A stretch of DNA of 64,000 nt from Lucinisca nassula. Taxonomy: Eukaryota; Mollusca; Bivalvia; Lucinida; Lucinidae. A program made the position numbers and the translations under genes. The stretch covers positions 115,407,527 through 115,471,526 of the forward strand of contig OY757017.1 in assembly GCA_963580285.1 (NCBI GenBank). The letters run 5' to 3'. The notes under the pieces are model-generated. The model saw nothing but the letters and a program-made list of their open reading frames with translations. It was not told the origin of the DNA and did not search any database. Of this stretch, positions 31,386 through 42,545 are shown piece by piece (within the stretch, counting starts at the first letter, position 1; each line of letters starts with the position of its first letter).

Positions 31386-32136
31386 TGGATTTCGGAAAAC
31401 AGTTATTAAAAGATAAATAAGCAATGTAGATACGTGAAACTACTTGTAGTTATAACATATCTAATTTATAATAATTTAATCCCACATTCACCAAAATATA
31501 TATCTAACTTGTATCTAGAGACTAAAAATAAAATTTTTGGTAGGCTCGGCGGCTCGGCCCGGCCCGGCGCGGCCTTGGCTTTTATACCCGACCGTGAGCA
31601 TATTCGTAACAAACACGAAGGAATTACAGGGGAAAATCAAAGTGCCAAGGACCCGAACACACGGGACTTCACAATAGAAAAATTAGATAGAATTCTAGGA
31701 CCTACCCTAGAAGAGAAATTCAATACAGAACTCTCCTTAGGTGATGATTTATTCACAATGGCTAACTTCGAAATAAAGGTATGTAAATGAAAACAAATAA
31801 GTTTCATTTTGACCGTTTATTATAAACAATTTCATACCTTTGCATGTAAACAATCATCTTATACATGTTATACAAACATTCTCTCCCCAATCCCACCCGT
31901 CAATTAACATAACAATAAATTGCAAATGCGCCTCATTTCAGTAACCCCACAAAGCCAGTAAATAAACAGCGAAAATGTATTCTCTTTCAAATACTGTCCA
32001 AAAATCGGTACCGGTGCCGACAATAAAATACATACGATACATATAAATACATGTATTTAGGCTACCGATAATACAAAGCGGCCCCGAACGGACCAACTAA
32101 CGCCACAATCCTAACCACAATAGTAAAGGAAAACGT

Positions 32137-32335
32137 CGCCCGGCCCCAATCAGGGGCCGTTGATCGTCTTATGCCCATTAACAACAATGGATTATAACGT
32201 AACCGGCCCCCAGGGGCCGGTGACGACGTTATCTCCATAACAACTAAATGGAAATAACGTCAACAGGCCCCCAAAGGGCCGGTGACAGTCTTCACAAAGG
32301 CAAAAATCGCCCACCAGCCCCCAAAAGGGCCGGTC
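32137..32335. repeat. Four GC-rich hairpins at ~62-base spacing
   Basis: CGGCCCCAATCAGGGGCCG (32141), CCGGCCCCCAGGGGCCGG (32203), GGCCCCCAAAGGGCCGG (32266) and GCCCCCAAAAGGGCCGG (about 32317) each form a hairpin. The first three are followed by TGAYSRYSTT-like sequence. They lie just upstream of the right TATA-bearing repeat. Confidence 0.65.
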
Positions 32336-32499
32336 TACATACATAATGATGGGTAACCATGGGTGACCCAGAGGGTATATAAACAGCGAAAATCGCACAG
32401 CTCGTCACAAATCTGTGACAAGCGCACACATCCTCTGATGAAAGCCTACTATTAGGCAGAAACTAGTTAGGAATTATCAGCAATGTATTTTAATTAACC

Positions 32500-34555
32500 A
32501 TGGAAGCCCTGAGCCCTAGGATCCTACAGATAAAATTTGGACCCAATAAGCCTCGTGGCTTTAGATTCGATGTCGCTTGAATGTGTTGTTGCAGGACAAC
32601 AGATGACAATTGACAATTTCCCATCTGTGGCAACAAATAGGCCAAAAAAGAACATTATTAAAGGAACATTGCCATGAAAGTGTGACAAAATATCTTGAAA
32701 GGCATTAATGTCATTTTTCAATTTTCCCCATTATAGGACAATGGAAACTCATAACTTGGCATAGCAAACAAACCAAAGAGCCAAAGTTCATAGACCAGTG
32801 CTCAGGTGGACACTGCCCAATGGCAGCCATGTATTATAACATGATATGATTTTATTATAACAATTATAAAGTCTCCCAAACAAACCCCATACCCAAATGA
32901 GCACCCATGTGGACTATCTGAAATATTAGGTGTTTCATAACGTAGAGAGATCAGGGCATGGACCCAATGGAGCCCTGGTTGGTGTCACTAAATGCGTCTT
33001 ATCAAAAGGAACAAAGACATATATGGTTTATCAGTGGGAATATGTATGGTTCCTGAGATGTAAGGCCTTTAAAGCAATGGAGAGAATCAGACATGGCAGA
33101 TCCCAGAAAAGCCCAAGATTGTTATCAATGAATAAGTCTTATCATAAGGACCAAGAGCATATACGGTTAAACGGTGGGGATCTGAATGGTTTCTGAGATA
33201 TGAGGCACTTTTTTGAAGTGGCAGGGAGAGAAATGGCCCCTGGGATCCCCAAAGACGGGGTGACTGAATGTGTCTAATAACAATGAGCAAGAATATATGT
33301 GATTATAGGATGGGCATTTGAATGGTTTCTGAGATATATGGCCTATTATGAAGTTAAGTCTTATCATAAGGAACAAGAATAAATATGGTTAAGGGGTGGG
33401 GATCTGAACGGTTTCTGAGATATATGGATTTTAATGAAGTAAAGGGGTGGGGCATGGCCTGTGGCACCCCGGGGGGACCTGCATGCTGGTGTCATTGATT
33501 GGGTGTTATCATAAGGAACAAGAATATATATGGTTTAGGGGTAGGGCTCTGAACAGTTTCTCAGATATATGGTCTTTTGTGAAGTCAAGGGGTGGAGCAT
33601 GGCCCGGGCGCACACTGGGTGACCCCTAAGTTGGTGCCACTGAATGTGTCTTATCATAAGGAACAAGAATGTATATGTTTTAGGGGTGGGTATCTGTAAG
33701 GTTTCTGGAATATTTGGCATTTTACGAAGAGGAGGGGGTTGGGCATGGTCAGTTTCTCAGATATATGGTCTTTTGTGAAGTCAAGGGGTGAAGCATGGCC
33801 CGGGAGCACCCTGGGTGACCCCTAGGTTGGTGTCACTGAATGTGTCTTATCATAAGGAACAAGAATATATATGGTTTAGGGCAGGGGATCTGTAAGGTTT
33901 CTGGATTATTTGGCCTTTTATGAAGTGGAGAGGGGTTGAGCATGGTCCCGGCACATCCCGGGGGACCCCCAGGTTGGTGTCGCTTAATGCATCTTAGCAT
34001 AAGGAACAAGAATATATATAGTTTAGGGGTGGGGATCTGTATGGTTTCTGAGATTATGGCATTTTCTGAAGTGGAGGGGGTGGGGCATGTCCCCGGCACA
34101 TCCCGGGGGACCCCCAGGTTGGTGTCACTTAATGCATCTTAGCATAAGGAACAAGAATATATATATAGTTTAGGGGTGGGGATCTGAATGGTTTCTGAGA
34201 TAAATGGCATTTTATGGAAAAGAGGGGGCAGGGCATGTCCCCGGCACATCCCGGGGGACCCCCAGGTTGGTGTCACTTAATGCATCTTATCATAAGGAAA
34301 AAGAATATATATGGTTTAGGGGTTGGAATCTGTAAGGTTTCTGAGATATAAGGCATTTTATGAAGTGGAGGGGGCGGGACATGGCCCCGGCACAACCTAG
34401 GGGACCCCCAGGTTGACATAGCAACAAAACTAAAAGGCCAAATTTCATAAAAAACACAAAACCTATAAAGGCAAATATGGTGAATATTTTCATCAAGTCT
34501 CAGCCTCCTAGAGCATATGGTTTCTGAGGAGATGATTTCTTAAGTATTTTTTGTC
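32500..34555 (+). mobile_element. Array element, ~145-bp unit, plus orientation
   Basis: The head-region remnant (CAGCCATGTATTATAACATG, AATGAGCACCCATGTGGACT) at 32820-32920 leads into about ten units with CATAAGGAACAAGAATATAT, GGTTTAGGGGTGGGGATCTG and TTTCTGAGATATATGGC. The tail region GAGCATATGGTTTCTGAGGA is at 34510. It belongs to the same family as 57918-60362. Confidence 0.7.
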
Positions 34556-35117
34556 TATTTTTATCCCCCGACCGAATAGGTTCGGGGGATATAGCGATCA
34601 GCCTGTCGTCTGTCCGTCCGTCCGTCCGTCCGTAGACGCAACCTTGTGATGGCCCTAACTCCTATACCCTTTGAGATTCATTGATGGTTCTTGGCACAAT
34701 TGTTCACAAGGCTGAGACGGCGTGTCATGCGCAAGAACCAGAACTCTGGATTGCATACTTTTTTAGTTATCTCCCCTTTTAATAAAATAGAATGACTACT
34801 TTGTGATGGCCATAACTCCAATACCCTTTGAGGTATGTTGATGGTACATGGCACAGTTGTTCACAAGGCGGAGACGGTGTGTCATGCACAAGAACCACAA
34901 CTCTGGTTGTCATGGTTTTTGAGTTATCTCCCCTTCCAATAAAATTGAGTGACTACCTTGTGATGGCCATAACTCCAATACCCTTTAAGATATATTGATG
35001 ATACCTGACACAGTTGTTCACAAGGCCAAGACGGTGTGTCATGCACAAGAACCACAACTCTGGGTGCCATGGTTTTTGAGTTATCTCCCCTGACAATATA
35101 ACCTTGTGATGGCCATA

Positions 35118-36867
35118 ACTCCAAAACCTTACAGATCCCCACCCCTAAACCATATATATTATTGTTCCTTATGATAAGACACATCCATTGACACCAACCT
35201 GGGGGCCCACCGGATGGGCTGGGGCCTTGCCCCACCCCCTCCACTTCATAAAAGGCCCAATATCTTGGAAACCGTACAGATCCCCACCCCTAAACCATAT
35301 ATATTCTTGTTCCTTATGATAAGACACATTCAGTTACACTAACCTGGGGGCCCCGGGATGGGCCGGGGCCATGCCCCACCCCCTCCACAACATAAAAGGC
35401 CATATATCTCAGAAACCGTTTAGGCCCCCACCCCTAAACCATATATATTTTTGTTCTTTATGATAAGATGCATTCATTGACACCAACCTATGGGCCCCCT
35501 GGATGCGCCGGGGCCTTGCCCCACCCCCTCCACTTCATAAAAGGCCCAATATCTCGGAAACCTTACAGATCCCCACCCCTAAACCATATATATTATTGTT
35601 TCTTACGATAAGACACATTCAATGACACCAACCTGGAGGCCCCCTGGGATGGGTCAGGGCCCTGCCCCACCCCCTCCACTTCATAAAAGGCCATATATCT
35701 GAGAAACCATTCAGATCCCCAACTCAAAACCATATATATATTCTTGTTTCTAATGATAAGAAGCATTCAGTGATACCAACCTAGGGGTCCCCCGGGATGT
35801 GCCATTGCCCCACCCCTCCACTTCATAAAAGGCAATATATCTCGGCAACCTTTCAGATCCCCACCCGAAAACCATATATATTCTTGTTTCTTATGATAAG
35901 ACGCATTCAGTTACACCAACCTGGGGGTCCTCTGGGATGTGCCCGGGCCATGTCCTACCCCCTCCACTCCATAAAAGGCCCCAAATTCTCAGAAACCGTT
36001 CAGATCCCCACCCCTTATCCATATATATTCTTGTTCTTTATGATAAGACGCATTCAATGAGTCCAACCTAGGGGTCTTCAGGGGTGTGCTGGGGCCATGC
36101 CCCACCCTGCCACTTCATAAAAGGCGATAAATCTCCGAAACCTATCAGATTCCCACTCCTAAACCATATATACATTCTTGTTTTTTTTATGATAAAACGC
36201 ATTCAGAGACACCAACCTGGGGGTCTCTTGGGATGTGCCCTGGCCATTCCCCATCCCCTCCACTTCATAAAAAAGCCCCCGCCCATAGGGGCTTGAAGAA
36301 ATATATGGGCTGCAAGATGCTTCCATGCAGAGCTGAATCCGACCTGCACACTAGTACTAGTAAACCGCTTAGAGGATCTAAGCCTGTCCAGGAACTGCGG
36401 TGCAAGGCCATGCTAATAAACCCTATTGGTTTCATTGGGCGATAGGGCTTGAGATGTCATTTCATCTCAATGCCGGGTAAAAGTCCCACAAAATTGGAAG
36501 CAACGTCTCCAAAATGACCTTTACGGTGTTGACGGGGACGTTAAACCTCAAATCAAACAAACAAAAAACAAAATCCACTTCATAAAAGGCCCAATATCTC
36601 AGAAACTGTTAAGATCCCCGCCCCCCACCCATAAACCATATATTTTCTTGTTCCTTATGATAAGATGCATTCAATGATATCAAATTGGGCTCTGTTGGGT
36701 CATCTCCCACCCGTCCACTTCATAAAAGGCCTAATATTTCAGATACAGAGTCCTCATGAAATGGGGGTTCATTTGGGAGACTTTATAATCAATAAATTAA
36801 AACCATACATGGCTGCCAGTGGCCAGTGCCTGCCTGAGCTCTGGTGAGCATCGTGGCCCATGGGCCT
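35118..36867 (-). mobile_element. Array element, ~145-bp unit, minus orientation
   Basis: Units are the reverse complement of those at 32.9-34.4 kb (CAGATCCCCACCCCTAAACC, TTCTTGTTCCTTATGATAAG). The element head, in reverse, is at 36845-36867 (GGCCCATGGGCCTCTTGTTT). The tail is missing at the left. A SINE B lies inside at 36273-36573. Confidence 0.7.
36273..36573 (+). mobile_element. SINE family B with 14-bp target duplication
   Basis: TCCACTTCATAAAA is at 36259-36272 and 36574-36587, within an array unit. Head GCCCCCGCCCATAGGGGCTT, 3' end GGGACGTTAAACCTCAAATC then AAACAAACAAAAAACAAAA. Confidence 0.85.
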
Positions 36868-37068
36868 CTTGTTTCGTTATCTCCCCTGACACTATAATCT
36901 TGTGATGGCCATAACTGCAATACTTTTGTGATATATTGCTGGTTTAATTCTGGTGCACTTTCTATTGGTGAACAATCTTCTGAAGGCCATATTGGCTTTT
37001 GGTCGGGGGATTTGCCATCTCTTCCGATGGCTATTTTTTGCATTTTGGTTTCCATGGTAACCAATAAA

Positions 37069-39252
37069 CAAGAGGGCCATGATGGCCCTGGATCGCTCAC
37101 CTGATCCATAGAGTGCCGGCCTCGGTAGCTCAGTCGGATGAGCGTCTGACTGGTGATCAGGAGCACGCGGGTTCGACTCACGCCGGGGTCGGCAACATTC
37201 TTTCCTGGAGATTGATCATGAAATCTTTTCTATGGTCATTCTCTCCCTTCCGTTGATTCAAGAAGGGCAGTTGTCAGTTTCTGGCGAAAGAATGTGCACT
37301 GTACTGGTTAACCGCTTACGTATAAGCCTGCCCAGGAAAGTGTGGAAAGGTAAACTGACCGGCTCAAAAATAACCTAAATAGTGTTGACTGGGCCGTTAA
37401 ACTCAAATACAAACAAATGATCCATAGAGTAACAAGTGGGCTTTTATTGACCCCAGGGTTAAAATGTGCATAATGTTTAGGGAGATCTAAAAAGGTGAAG
37501 CCTCATACCAAATATCAAAGACATGGGCTTACAATTTCAGAGAAGAAGATTTTTTAAAGATTTCCCTATATAAGTCTGGTTAAACGAAAGGGTCTCAGGG
37601 CGGGGGCATTTTTGGCCACAGGGCTATAATTTGAACAAACTTGATAGAGGTCCACTAGATGAAATTTCACACCAAATATCAAAGACCTAGGCCTAGTGGT
37701 TTCACAGACAAAGATTTTTAAAGATTTTCCCAAAATAAGTCTATGTAAAACCAAAAGGTCCCGGAGCGGGGGCATTTTCGGCCTCAGGGCTATAATTTGA
37801 ACAATCTTGGTAGATGTTCACAAGATGAAGCTTCATACCAAATAGCAAAGACCTGGGCCTTGCAGTTTCAGAGAAGAAGAACTTTTAAAAATTTTCCTTA
37901 TGTAAGCCTATGTAAAACCAAAGGGCCCCGGGGCGGGGCATTTTTGGACCCAGCACTAAAATTTGAACAATCTTGGTAGGGGTCCACTAGATGAAGCTTC
38001 ATACCAAATAGCAAAGACCTGGGCCTTGCAGTTTCAGATAAGAAGATTTTTAAAGATTTTCCCTATATAAGCCAATGTAAAACCAAAGGGCCCCGTGGCG
38101 GGGGCATTTTTTGTCCCAGCACTATAATTTGAACAATCTTGGTAGGAGTCCACTAGATGAAGCTTCATACCAAATATCAAAGTCCTCGGCCTTGTGGTTT
38201 CAGAGAAGAAGATTTTTAAAGATTTTCCCTATATAAGCCAATGTAAAACCAAAGGGCCCTGGGGCGGGGGCATTTTTGGCCCCAGCACTATAATTTGAAT
38301 GATCTTGGTAGGGGTCCACAAGATGAAGCTTCATACCAAATAGCAAAGACCTGGGCCTTGCAGTTTCAGAGAAGATTTTTTTAAAGATTTTCCCTATATA
38401 AGCCCATGTAAAACCAAAGGGCCCCGAAGTGGGGGCATTTTGGTCCCAGCACTATAATTTGAACAATCTTGGTAGGGGTCGACTAGATTAAGCTTCATAC
38501 CAAATATCAAAGATACGGGCCTTGTGGTTTCAGTGAAGAAGATTTTTAAAGATTTTCCCTATATAAGCCCATGTAAAACCAAAGGGCCCCGAAGTGGGGG
38601 CATTTTTGGCTCCAGCACTATAATTTGAACAGCCTTGGTAGGGGTCCACTAGATGAAGCTTCATACCAAATATCAAAGACGTGGGCCTTGCAGTTACAGA
38701 GAAGAAGATTTTTAAAGATTTTCCCGATATTAGCCTAAGTAAAACCAAAGGGCCCCGGGTTGGGGGCATTTTTGGCCCCAGCACTATAATTTGAACAATC
38801 TTGGTAGTGGTCCACTAGATGAAGCTTCATACCAAATAGCAAAGACCTGGGCCTTGCTGTTTCAGAGTAGAAGATTTTTAAAGATTTTCCCTATACAAGT
38901 CTATGTAAAACCAAAGGGCCCTGGGGCGGGGGCATTTTTGGCCCCAGCATTATAATTTGAACAATCTTGGTAGGGGTCCACTAGATGAAGCTTCATACCA
39001 AATATCAAAGACCTGGGCCTTTTGGTTTCAGAGATGAAGATTTTTTAAGTTTTTGTGAAAAAAATCTGTTTTTGGCTCCTGTGACATAGATGTGCAGCAG
39101 ACCAGAACCATTTGAACAACTTTGAAAGGGGTCCACCTAAGGATCAATCCTGTGAAGTTTGGTCAAAATCCAATCAGTGGTTTAGGAGGAGATGTCGTTT
39201 GAAAAAATTGTTTACGCACGGATGACAGACAAAAAGTGATCCTAATATAAAA
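37069..39252 (+). mobile_element. Array element E166, copy 1
   Basis: The head AACAAGAGGGCCATGATGGC then CCTGGATCGCTCACCTGATC leads into 166-base units (CACTATAATTTGAACAATCT, GGTCCACTAGATGAAGCTTC, TTTCAGAGAAGAAGATTTTT, GTAAAACCAAAGGGCCCCGG). The 3' region TTTGGTCAAAATCCAATCAG then ACAAAAAGTGATCCTAATAT ends the copy just before the next head; the terminal hairpin is missing here. A SINE C is inserted at 37114-37417. Confidence 0.8.
37114..37417 (+). mobile_element. SINE family C with 12-bp target duplication
   Basis: TGATCCATAGAG is at 37102-37113 and 37418-37429. The head TGCCGGCCTCGGTAGCTCAG carries A- and B-box-like motifs (GGGTTCGACTC). The tail is GGGCCGTTAAACTCAAATAC then AAACAA. Confidence 0.85.
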
Positions 39253-42200
39253 CACAAGAGGGCCATGATGGCCCTGGATCGCTCACCTGATCCATAGTGT
39301 AACAAGTGGGCCCCAAAGAGGGCCATTATTGGCCCCAGGGCTTTAATGTGCATAATATTGTTTGTTTGTTTGATTTGAGGTTTAACGTCCCCGTCAACAC
39401 TGTAAAGGTCATTTTGGAGACGTTGCTTCCAATTTTGTGGGACTTTTACCCGACATTGAGATGAAATGACATCTCAAGTGTGCATAATATTGAGGGAGGT
39501 CTTAACAGTGAAGCTTCATACCAAACATCAACAAAGGCTATAATTTGAACAATCTTGGCAAAGGTCCACTAGATGAAGCTACACATCAAATATCAAAGAC
39601 CTGGGCCTAGCGGTTTCAGAGAAGAAGATTTTTAAAGATTTTCCCTATATAAGCCTATGTAAAACCAAAGGGCCCCGGGATGGGGGCATTTTTGGCCCCA
39701 GCACTACAATTTGAACAATCTTGGTAGGGGTCCACTAGATGAAGCTTCATACCAAATATCAAAGTCCTGGGCCTTGTGGTTTCAGAGAAGAAGATTTTTA
39801 AAGGTTTTCCCTATATAAGCCTATGTAAAACCAAAAGGCCCCGGGGCGGGGGCATTTTTGGCCCAAGCACTATAATTTGAACAATCTTGGTAGGGGTCCA
39901 CTAGATGAAGCTTCATACCAAATATCAAAGACCTGGGCCTTGTGGTTTCAGAGAAGAAGATTTTTAAAGATTTTCCCTATATAAGCCAATGTAAAACCAA
40001 AGGGCCCCGTGGCGGGGGCATTTTTTGTCCCAGCACTTTAATTTGAACAGTCTTGGTAGGAGTCCACTAGATGAAGCTTCATACCAAATATCAAAGTCCT
40101 GGGCCTTGTGGTTTCAGAGAAGAAGATTTTTAAAGATTTTCCCTATATAAGCCTATGTAAAACCAAAGGGCCCCGGGGCGGGGGCATTTTTGGCCCCAGC
40201 ACTATAATTTGAACAATCTTGGTAGGGGTCCACTAGATGAAGCTTCATTGCAAATATCAAAGATCTGGGCCTTGTGGTTTCAGAGAAGAAGATTTTTAAA
40301 GATTTTCCCTATATAAGCCAATGTAAAACCAAAGGGTCCTGGGGCGGGGGCATTTTTTGTCCCAGCACTATAATTTGAACAATCTTGGTAGGGGTCCACT
40401 AGATGAAGCCTCATACCAAATATCAAAGACCTGGGCCTTGTGGTTTCAGAGAAGAAGATGTTTTAAAGATTTTCCCTATATAAGCCAATATAAAATCAAA
40501 GGGCCCCGTGGCGGGGGCATTTTTTGTCCCAGCACTAAAATTTGAACAATCTTGGTAGGGGTCCACTAGATGAAGCTTCATACCAAATATCAAAGTCCTG
40601 GGCCTTGTGGTTTCAGAAAAGAAAATTTTTAAAGATTTTCCCTACATAAGCCTATGTAAAACCAAAGGGCCCCGGAGCGGGGGCATTTTTGGCCCCAGCA
40701 CTATGATTTGAACAATCTTTGTAGGGGTCCACCAGATGAAGCTTCATACCTAATATCAAAAACCTGGGCCTTGTGGTTTAAATATTTTTCCCTATATAAG
40801 CCTATGTAAAACTAAAGGGCCCCGTGGAAGGGGCATTTTTTGTCCCAGCACTATAATTTGAACAATCTTGGTAGGGGTCCACTAGATGAAGCTTCATACC
40901 AAATATCAAAGTCCTGCGCCTTATGGTTTCAGAGAAGAAGATTTTTAAATATTTTCCCTATACAAGCCTATGTAAAACCAAAGGGCTCCGGGGCGGGGGC
41001 ATTTTTGGCCCCAGCACTATAATTTGAACAATCTTGGTAGGGGTCCACTAGATGAAGCTTCATACCAAATATCAAAGACCTGGGCCTTGTGGTTTCAGAG
41101 AAGAAGATTTTTGAAGATTTACCCTATATAAGCCAATGTAAAACCAAAGGGCCCTATGGCGGGGGCATTTTTTGTCCCAGCACTAAAATTTGAACAATCT
41201 TGGTAGGGGTCCACTAGATGAAGCTTCATACCAAATATCAAAGTACTGGGCCTTGTGCTTTCAGAGAAGAAGATTTTTAAAGATTTTCCCTATATAAGTG
41301 TATGTAAAACCAAAGGGCCCCGGGGCGGGGGCATTTTTGGCCCCAGCACTACAATTTGAACAATCTTGGTAGGGGTCCACTAGATGAAGCCTCATACCAA
41401 ATATCAAAGGCCTGGGCCTTGTGGTTTCAGAGAAGAAGATTTTTAAAGATTTTCCCTATATAAGCCAATGTAAAATCAAAGGGCCCCGTGGTGGGGGCAT
41501 TTTTTGTCCCAGCACTAAAATTTTAACAATCTTGGGAGGGGTCCACTAGATGAAGCTTCATACCAAATATCAAAGTCCTGGGCCTTGTGGTTTCAGAGAG
41601 GAAAATTTTTAAAGATTTTCCCTATATAAGCCTATGTAAAACCAAAGGGCCCCGGGCGGGGGCATTTTTGGCCCCAGCACTATGGTTTGAACAATCTTTG
41701 TAGGGGTCCACTAGATGAAGCTTCATACCAAATATCAAAGACCTGGGCCTTGTGGTTTCAGAGAAGAAGATTTTTAAAGATTTTTCCCTATATAAGCCTA
41801 TGTAAAACCAAAGGGCCCCGTGGCGGGGGCATTTTTTGTCCCAGCACTATAATTTGAAGATAACTGGGTAGGGGTCCACTAGATGAAGCTTCATACCAAA
41901 TATCAAAGTCCTGGGCCTTATGGTTTCAGAGAAGAAGATTTTTAAAGATTTTCCCTATATAAGCCTATGTAAAACCAAAGGGCTCCGGGGCGGGGGGGGG
42001 GCATTTTTGGCCCCAGCACTATAATTTGAACAATCTTGGTAGGGGTCCACTAGATGAAGCTTCATACCAAATATCAAAGACCTGGGCCTTGTGGTTTCAG
42101 AGAAGAAGATTTTTAAAGATTTTCCCTATATAAGCCTATGTAAAACCAAAGGGCCCCAGGGCGGGGGCATTTTTGGCCCCAGCACTATAATTTGAACAAT

Positions 42201-42545
42201 CTTGGTAGGGGTCCACTAGATGAAGCTTCATACCAAATATCAAAGACCTGGGCCTTGTGGTTTCAGAGAAGAAGATTTTTTAAGTTTTTGGTGAAAAAAT
42301 CTATTTTTGGCTCCTGTGGCCTAGATGTGCAACGGACCGGAACTATTTGAACAACTTTGAAAGGGGACCACCTAAGGATCATTCCTGTGAAGTTTGGTCA
42401 AAATCCGATCAGTGGTTTAGGAGGAGATATCATTTAAAGAAATTGTTTACGCACGTATGCACGCACGCATGCACGGACGCAGGACGGACGACGGACAAAA
42501 AGTGATCCCAAAAGCACACCTCGTCACTACGTGACGGTGAGCTAA
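39253..42545 (+). mobile_element. Array element E166, copy 2 (complete 3' end)
   Basis: The head ACAAGAGGGCCATGATGGCC directly follows the end of copy 1. About eighteen 166-base units follow. The end is CACGCATGCACGGACGCAGG, then a hairpin (CGTCACTACGTGACG) and GTGAGCTAA at about 42540, and copy 3 begins at once. A 5'-truncated SINE B is at 39361-39478. Confidence 0.8.
39361..39478 (-). mobile_element. SINE family B, 5'-truncated, 14-bp target duplication
   Basis: TGTGCATAATATTG is at 39347-39360 and 39479-39492. Only the 3' ~118 bases (minus strand, ending GTTAAACCTCAAATCAAACA then AACAAA) are present. This is typical of incomplete target-primed reverse transcription. Confidence 0.85.

Larger units (their letters stand above)
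29842..31593. mobile_element. 1.75-kb TIR element with 9-bp target duplication
   Basis: The termini GGTCGGGTATAAAAGCCAAG then GCCGCGCCGGGCC are mirrored at 31541-31593 over about 50 bases. GTGAGCATA lies on both sides (29833-29841 and 31594-31602). No transposase is seen. A 9-bp duplication fits Mutator-like elements among others. It contains a SINE (29956-30262) and a second, inner TIR pair (30383-31385). Confidence 0.75.
29692..31790 (+). pseudogene. C2H2 zinc-finger ORF split by a transposon
   Basis: At 29699 the frame reads MHPCLECNNTYKHPKSLRRH then LETAHKG: C-x2-C-x12-H-x4-H, a classical C2H2 finger. A second pair, CQHCG, follows at about 29792. After the TIR element (29842-31593) the other half resumes as CEHIRNKHEG (31599-31625 region), giving H-x4-H, and continues 50 more residues (DFTIEKLDRILGPTLEEKFN and onward) to a stop near 31790. 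Besides the transposon, one base too many near 29804 shifts the frame. Role unknown; nucleic-acid binding is likely from the fingers. Confidence 0.55.
28805..32480 (+). mobile_element. Retroelement-like unit bounded by 116-bp direct repeats
   Basis: The blocks 28805-28920 and 32365-32480 are nearly identical at a constant offset of 3,560 bases. Each contains GAGGGTATATAAACAGC (a TATA-like box) and TCCTCTGATGAAAGCCTACT. Inside are a small Ser-rich ORF, a broken zinc-finger ORF and four GC-rich hairpins. No reverse transcriptase, integrase or recombinase was recognised, so it is either non-autonomous or not a retroelement. Confidence 0.5.
34559..37065 (+). mobile_element. Hairpin-headed array element split by another array element
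   Basis: The head TATCCCCCGACCGAATAGGT then TCGGGGGATATAGCGATCAG is followed by (GTCC)n. Three ~155-base units follow, with CCTTGTGATGGCCATAACTC, GGCACAGTTGTTCACAAGGC and GAGTTATCTCCCC. The family resumes at 36868 with CGTTATCTCCCCTGACACTA and ends with ATTGGCTTTTGGTCGGGGGA. The DNA at about 35118-36867 is a foreign array element in reverse orientation. Confidence 0.65.

Noticed and set aside
29842..31593. LTR retrotransposon between the GC-rich ends
   Set aside because: The ends are inverted, not direct, and carry a 9-bp duplication, so they are TIRs.
32500..34420. CRISPR-like array of regularly spaced repeats
   Set aside because: Units are contiguous ~145-bp tandem repeats with no unique spacers, in a eukaryotic repeat family. 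The same holds for the 166-bp array.
37100..37190. Functional tRNA gene
   Set aside because: A and B boxes are present, but the sequence continues into a SINE body with A-rich tail and target duplication. The same applies to 3245, 11345, 30190 and 63640.
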